Shown here one piece after another: positions 61,373 through 64,000 of a DNA stretch of 64,000 bases. Each line of letters opens with the position of its first letter. The first letter of the stretch is position 1. The notes beneath the pieces were generated by a model that saw only the letters and a list, made by a program, of their open reading frames with translations, did no database searches and was not told the origin of the DNA. The translations under genes were made by a program, and so were the position numbers. Source of the stretch: JBBSUQ01 sp964389755 (lineage in GTDB: Bacteria > Bacteroidota > Bacteroidia > Flavobacteriales_D > Crocinitomicaceae); assembly GCA_964389755.1 (NCBI GenBank), contig CAYMEW010000005.1:56772-120771 (forward strand). Reading direction: 5' to 3'.

Positions 61373-62722
61373 TTAATCCAGTTTTCTTTTCACAAACCAC
61401 CTTTCAACCCGCGAAGGTGCCAGTGTAATTCCGAAGTTGATGCCAAAATACTTTTCGCTCAGCGACCCCGAAGTTCCCGGCCCCCTGTTTCCGTATGTAA
61501 ATCCGAAGTTGAGGGATGATAAGGACATTTGTGTCAAAATCGGTATTCCAAAACCAAATGTTGTGCCAAAGTCCTTCACCTGTGCGCCGTTCACCAGTTG
61601 CGGCAGCGTCATACTGTACACACCCGCCCGGTAACGCAGTTTTCCGAAGAAGTTCGTACGCGTGGACTTTTCATACACGTTTCGCTCGGGCATAAACTGT
61701 ACTCCGAAGTTCATCGAATAGGTGTTTTGATAGCCAAAACCGGTATTGAAACTTGGAAAATCCGCGTTAAAACGTTCGTAATTCCGCGTGTTGTAGGAAG
61801 CAAACACATCCAACTGAAACTCTTTTGCATCGGGGCGGATTGCGCTGACCTTCGGTGTGAAACTGTAACGCAGCCCGATCGTGGAATTGGCTCCCATCGT
61901 TACATAGCCTTTCTCTTCGTTGTTGAGAAGAACCAGATACAAAGATGCATTGTTTACATTCGTCGAGAAGAAAATGACGTCGTTATAGGTCGCTTTAAGG
62001 CGTTGCTCCGGCTCATAGACCCCGGAAAGCGTAAACGTGTGCTCACTCAGCGTATCGATTGACCACTGATAATTGGCGGCAAGTGTATAGTAAAGTGAGC
62101 GCAGGCGAAAAGATTTTTGTTCAATTCCGCCGTCCAGCGAGCTGTTGAAAGAACTTTTCCGCTCGTTCGTAACGGTTCCGAACACGTAACCGATGTTTCC
62201 CCCGACGGAAAGTTTGTGTCTTTTTTCTTTGATCAGGTAAGCCGAAAGTCCGTAAAAGGCCTCCGAAGTCGTTCCGGATCCCTCGTACACATTGTACACG
62301 GTATCTGTACCGAGTGCCTGTTGTGAAGAAAAGGAATATCCGCGACGCGTGAAGGGTTTCAGACCGAAAGACATTCCGAAATACTTCGCGAAGGGAATCG
62401 TAAGCGACAGGTGATCCATGTTGAACACCCGCGTTTCGGCCGTGGTTCCCATGCTTGAATAGGATGAAAACCGTGATGAAAGCCCGACTGAGAAGAGGGT
62501 CTGACCTCTTCCGAGTGAATTGTAGGTAGAGGGATTGAAGTAATTCGACACCGTGGAGTCGAAGTAAGTTATGGTATTGTTTCCGATCCCTGAGAACGTG
62601 GCATGGTCAAGCCCGCCGTGCTCCCCGATTCCGTATGAGGTATAAGGACTGCTGGACGTGTTTTGCCCCCACAGGAAGGCGCTACAGCACAGGCATAAAA
62701 AAACGGTAAGGCTTCTAAACAT
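61373..62722 (-). CDS. FadL-like outer-membrane beta-barrel protein
   Basis: A 449-residue outer-membrane protein with a signal peptide (MFRSLTVFLCLCCSAFLWGQ) and a beta-barrel of alternating strands. It starts TSSSPYTSYGIGEHG, the common opening of Bacteroidota FadL-like proteins ('SPYSRYGIG') that often neighbour coaX and lptC. Near the end is FGINFGITLAPSRVERWFVKRKLD. A substrate, perhaps a hydrophobic compound, is not known. It overlaps the end of coaX by 8 bases; TPR gene 24 bases on. Confidence 0.85.
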   Translation of the reverse strand: MFRSLTVFLCLCCSAFLWGQNTSSSPYTSYGIGEHGGLDHATFSGIGNNTITYFDSTVSNYFNPSTYNSLGRGQTLFSVGLSSRFSSYSSMGTTAETRVFNMDHLSLTIPFAKYFGMSFGLKPFTRRGYSFSSQQALGTDTVYNVYEGSGTTSEAFYGLSAYLIKEKRHKLSVGGNIGYVFGTVTNERKSSFNSSLDGGIEQKSFRLRSLYYTLAANYQWSIDTLSEHTFTLSGVYEPEQRLKATYNDVIFFSTNVNNASLYLVLLNNEEKGYVTMGANSTIGLRYSFTPKVSAIRPDAKEFQLDVFASYNTRNYERFNADFPSFNTGFGYQNTYSMNFGVQFMPERNVYEKSTRTNFFGKLRYRAGVYSMTLPQLVNGAQVKDFGTTFGFGIPILTQMSLSSLNFGFTYGNRGPGTSGSLSEKYFGINFGITLAPSRVERWFVKRKLD

Positions 62723-63434
62723 TCTCTGAATAAATTTGGTACATCCCTTTGAGCGTCAAATTTGCGTCTGCAAAGATGTTATTTTTTACGGGGAAATCAA
62801 AGTACTGCGCATCTCCGCCGGTAATGTATACGTGCAGACCGGGAAAGCGGCTGCGGTATTGTTCGGTAAGGTAATTCAATTCGCCCTGTATTCCGTGCAT
62901 TACGCCGGCGCGAAGGGCATCCTGCGTATTTTGAGCGACGAGACCGGGTACCTCGCGATCAGTAATGTAAGGCAGTTTTCCCGTGTAGTCATTGAGCGAA
63001 CGGTACCTGAGGTTGATTCCCGGGGAAATCGAACCGCCCGAAAAGGTATTCCCGGAGACGAGGTCGAACTTGATGCAGGTACCGATATCGATGGACAATT
63101 TGTGTTCCGCTTCAGAAAGGGCATTTACCGCCACGGCATTGCAGATGCGGTCGAAGCCAAGTGTTTGAGGCTTGTCGTAATCGATGCGGATGGGTACATG
63201 TGAAGTTGGTCCGAGTATCATTTTATCCGGTAGCGGGTCAAAATACGTATGCGTGTCCGATTCGTTCAGCACGGATGAGATGACAAACGTGTATCCGGCT
63301 GAAATATTTTCTGCATAGTTTTTAAATGCACTTTTTTCAATGCGCGCGACCTGGCGGAATTGTCCGCTAACTACCTCAGCACATTTGAAGAAGGAGTTTC
63401 CCGCATCAACTATAATTAGTTTTTCATCTTGCAT
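62715..63434 (-). CDS. coaX: type III pantothenate kinase
   Basis: A 239-residue CoaX, the first enzyme of coenzyme A synthesis. It has the ASKHA-fold motifs IIVDAGNSFFKCA (phosphate 1), LGFDRICNAVA (substrate site), LSIDIGTCIKFDLVSG with the catalytic Asp, and GGSISPGINLRYRSL. It starts at ATG 63434; the -7 box (63444-63451) lies only 9 bases upstream, so the leader is very short. First gene of the minus-strand cluster coaX-OMP-TPR-lptC. Confidence 0.95.
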   Translation of the reverse strand: MQDEKLIIVDAGNSFFKCAEVVSGQFRQVARIEKSAFKNYAENISAGYTFVISSVLNESDTHTYFDPLPDKMILGPTSHVPIRIDYDKPQTLGFDRICNAVAVNALSEAEHKLSIDIGTCIKFDLVSGNTFSGGSISPGINLRYRSLNDYTGKLPYITDREVPGLVAQNTQDALRAGVMHGIQGELNYLTEQYRSRFPGLHVYITGGDAQYFDFPVKNNIFADANLTLKGMYQIYSENV

Positions 63435-63443
63435 ACGCCTGAA

Positions 63444-63451
63444 CAAATTTA
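63444..63451 (-). promoter_or_regulatory. -7 box of the coaX operon
   Basis: TAAATTTG on the minus strand, 9 bases before ATG 63434. Confidence 0.65.
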
Positions 63452-63480
63452 CGCCATCTTTTAAAAAAAGCCCGATAAAA

Positions 63481-63512
63481 TTTTGTCAATTCGAGTAAAG
63501 GCTATACATTTG
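63481..63512 (+). promoter_or_regulatory. promoter of tRNA-Phe
   Basis: TTTTG (63481-63485), exactly 19 bases, then TACATTTG (63505-63512): a textbook Bacteroidota promoter, 17 bases before the tRNA. Confidence 0.85.
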
Positions 63513-63529
63513 CCCCCACAATTGAGGCT

Positions 63530-63602
63530 GGTACCTTAGCTCAGTTGGTAGAGCAATGGACTGAAAATCCATGTGTCCCTGGTTCGATTCCTGGAGGTAC
63601 CA
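63530..63602 (+). tRNA. tRNA-Phe (anticodon GAA)
   Basis: A 73-base tRNA. The acceptor arm is GGTACCT/AGGTACC, the anticodon stem ATGGA/TCCAT with loop CTGAAAA (anticodon GAA). CCA is not encoded. The T-arm is CCTGG-TTCGATT-CCTGG, which leaves a U-U mismatch at its middle pair (63580 with 63592). It has its own promoter and terminator. Confidence 0.95.
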
Positions 63603-63613
63603 CAAGACAGAGT

Positions 63614-63647
63614 GAGTGTGTAGAGCGAAAGCGTACACACTCTTTTT
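63614..63647 (+). terminator. terminator of tRNA-Phe
   Basis: GAGTGTGTA (63614-63622) pairs with TACACACTC (63634-63642), with an inner GC-GAAA-GC loop, then a T run. Confidence 0.9.
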
Positions 63648-63657
63648 GTTTCCGGTA

Positions 63658-63935
63658 ATGACTTATTACGTTTCCATTCTTCAAAGCACGATCGATTCCA
63701 CATCGGTCAGACGCAGGACCTGCTCAAACGAACGCAAGATCAGAATCATGGAAAATCGGGTTCTACTGCGGAGCTCACTCCCTGGAATCTTGTGTGGTTT
63801 AAGACTTACGAAATACGTAAGAAAGCGTTTGCCGTCAAGCAACGACTGAAGAGACTTAAATCCCGCGCTTACCTGTTACGACTTATCCTGGAAAATCCAT
63901 CTGTCCCGGGCGCCGAAGTGTTGTTGTTATTTTAA
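63658..63935 (+). pseudogene. frameshifted GIY-YIG endonuclease-like gene
   Basis: ATG 63658 opens MTYYVSILQSTID, the usual start of small GIY-YIG (UPF0213/YhbQ-like) proteins. Near 63694-63698 the coding frame shifts; in the new frame the sequence continues FHIGQTQDLLKRTQDQNHG, then TPWNLVWFKTYEIRKKAFA, then RLKRLKSRAYLLRLILENP, up to TAA at 63933-63935. The YIG motif is HIG and the catalytic Glu that normally follows 'EA...E' reads Lys (AFAVKQRL). Both the shift and the lost active-site residue point to a pseudogene; a base error at the shift alone would not restore activity. Confidence 0.8.
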
Positions 63936-64000
63936 CAGAGTGTTCAATACAGGTACAGATAATACAGTATCATTACTTGTGCTATACTGATGCTATACTT

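Noticed and set aside
1..64000. Genome-wide reassignment of TGA to Trp to explain RNase HI
   Set aside because: Many intact genes here end at TGA at the right length (for example the deacetylase, the LRR protein and sufB's neighbours), so TGA is a normal stop.
1..64000. Insertion sequences, prophage or conjugative modules
   Set aside because: No transposase, integrase, phage structural or transfer gene was recognised, and no flanking direct repeats.

Overview
The window reads as a chromosomal piece of a Bacteroidota bacterium, most likely order Flavobacteriales; a Crocinitomicaceae (Fluviicola-like) origin is my best guess from gene content, not a proven placement. The signs are type IX secretion (T9SS) sorting domains of types A and B, many outer-membrane beta-barrels and lipoproteins with short Cys lipoboxes, DUF2723, DUF2480 and DUF5686 proteins, a LytTR/propeller-kinase pair, and repeated use of the Bacteroidota promoter -7 box TAnnTTTG, often only a few bases before the start codon. 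No insertion sequence, prophage, CRISPR array or rRNA was seen. Coding is dense on both strands.

Layout. 1-1150: a visibly AT-richer segment with three tiny Cys-containing ORFs and several hairpins, next to a minus-strand tRNA-Gln. 1549-8740: a large GT-C type membrane protein (DUF2723), a polysaccharide deacetylase with a microsatellite tail, DUF2480, a small lipoprotein, a rhomboid protease and a SixA-like phosphatase. 8932-12923: a four-gene unit of ECF sigma factor, trans-envelope protein (cytosolic/TM start, beta-barrel end), lipoprotein and T9SS cargo. 13020-13402: RNase P RNA. 13419-17217: membrane protein, orphan solute-binding lipoprotein, HEAT-like protein and a GT-C glycosyltransferase-like protein. 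17277-21194: suf Fe-S assembly operon (A-type carrier, sufB, sufC, sufD) on the minus strand. 21299-25168: small secreted proteins and a 1072-residue T9SS type B surface protein with seven near-identical 213-bp repeats. 25294-30010: ribF, a leucine-rich repeat protein, a LolC/E-like permease and a NamZ-type muramidase. 30185-33443: receiver, heme oxygenase and bacteriophytochrome kinase, a red/far-red light sensing unit. 33860-40600: orphan receiver, purE, a repeat protein, a small lipoprotein, then a periplasmic-propeller histidine kinase with its LytTR regulator. 41005-45641: a free-standing T9SS-CTD-like protein, alpha/beta hydrolase, pepP, lipoprotein, glutamine-amidotransferase-like protein, and an RNase HI gene broken by one in-frame TGA. 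45758-52261: tetR-tolC-adaptor-RND efflux operon. 52640-58806: kbl, a T9SS parallel-beta-helix protein, a DUF5686 outer-membrane protein. 58849-63434: minus-strand coaX-OMP-TPR-lptC cluster plus a two-TM protein and a YopX-like protein. 63530-63935: tRNA-Phe and a frameshifted GIY-YIG gene.

What stands out. The sigma/trans-envelope barrel unit looks like a direct outer-membrane-to-sigma signalling system with its own surface cargo. The light-sensing unit is complete: chromophore synthesis, sensor and receiver. Other points are the single TGA in an otherwise intact RNase HI, the stand-alone T9SS-CTD-like protein behind a structured intergenic region with a 20-codon ORF, two small-RNA candidates that share TTAGGTTAAC just before their terminators, and several apparently leaderless genes.
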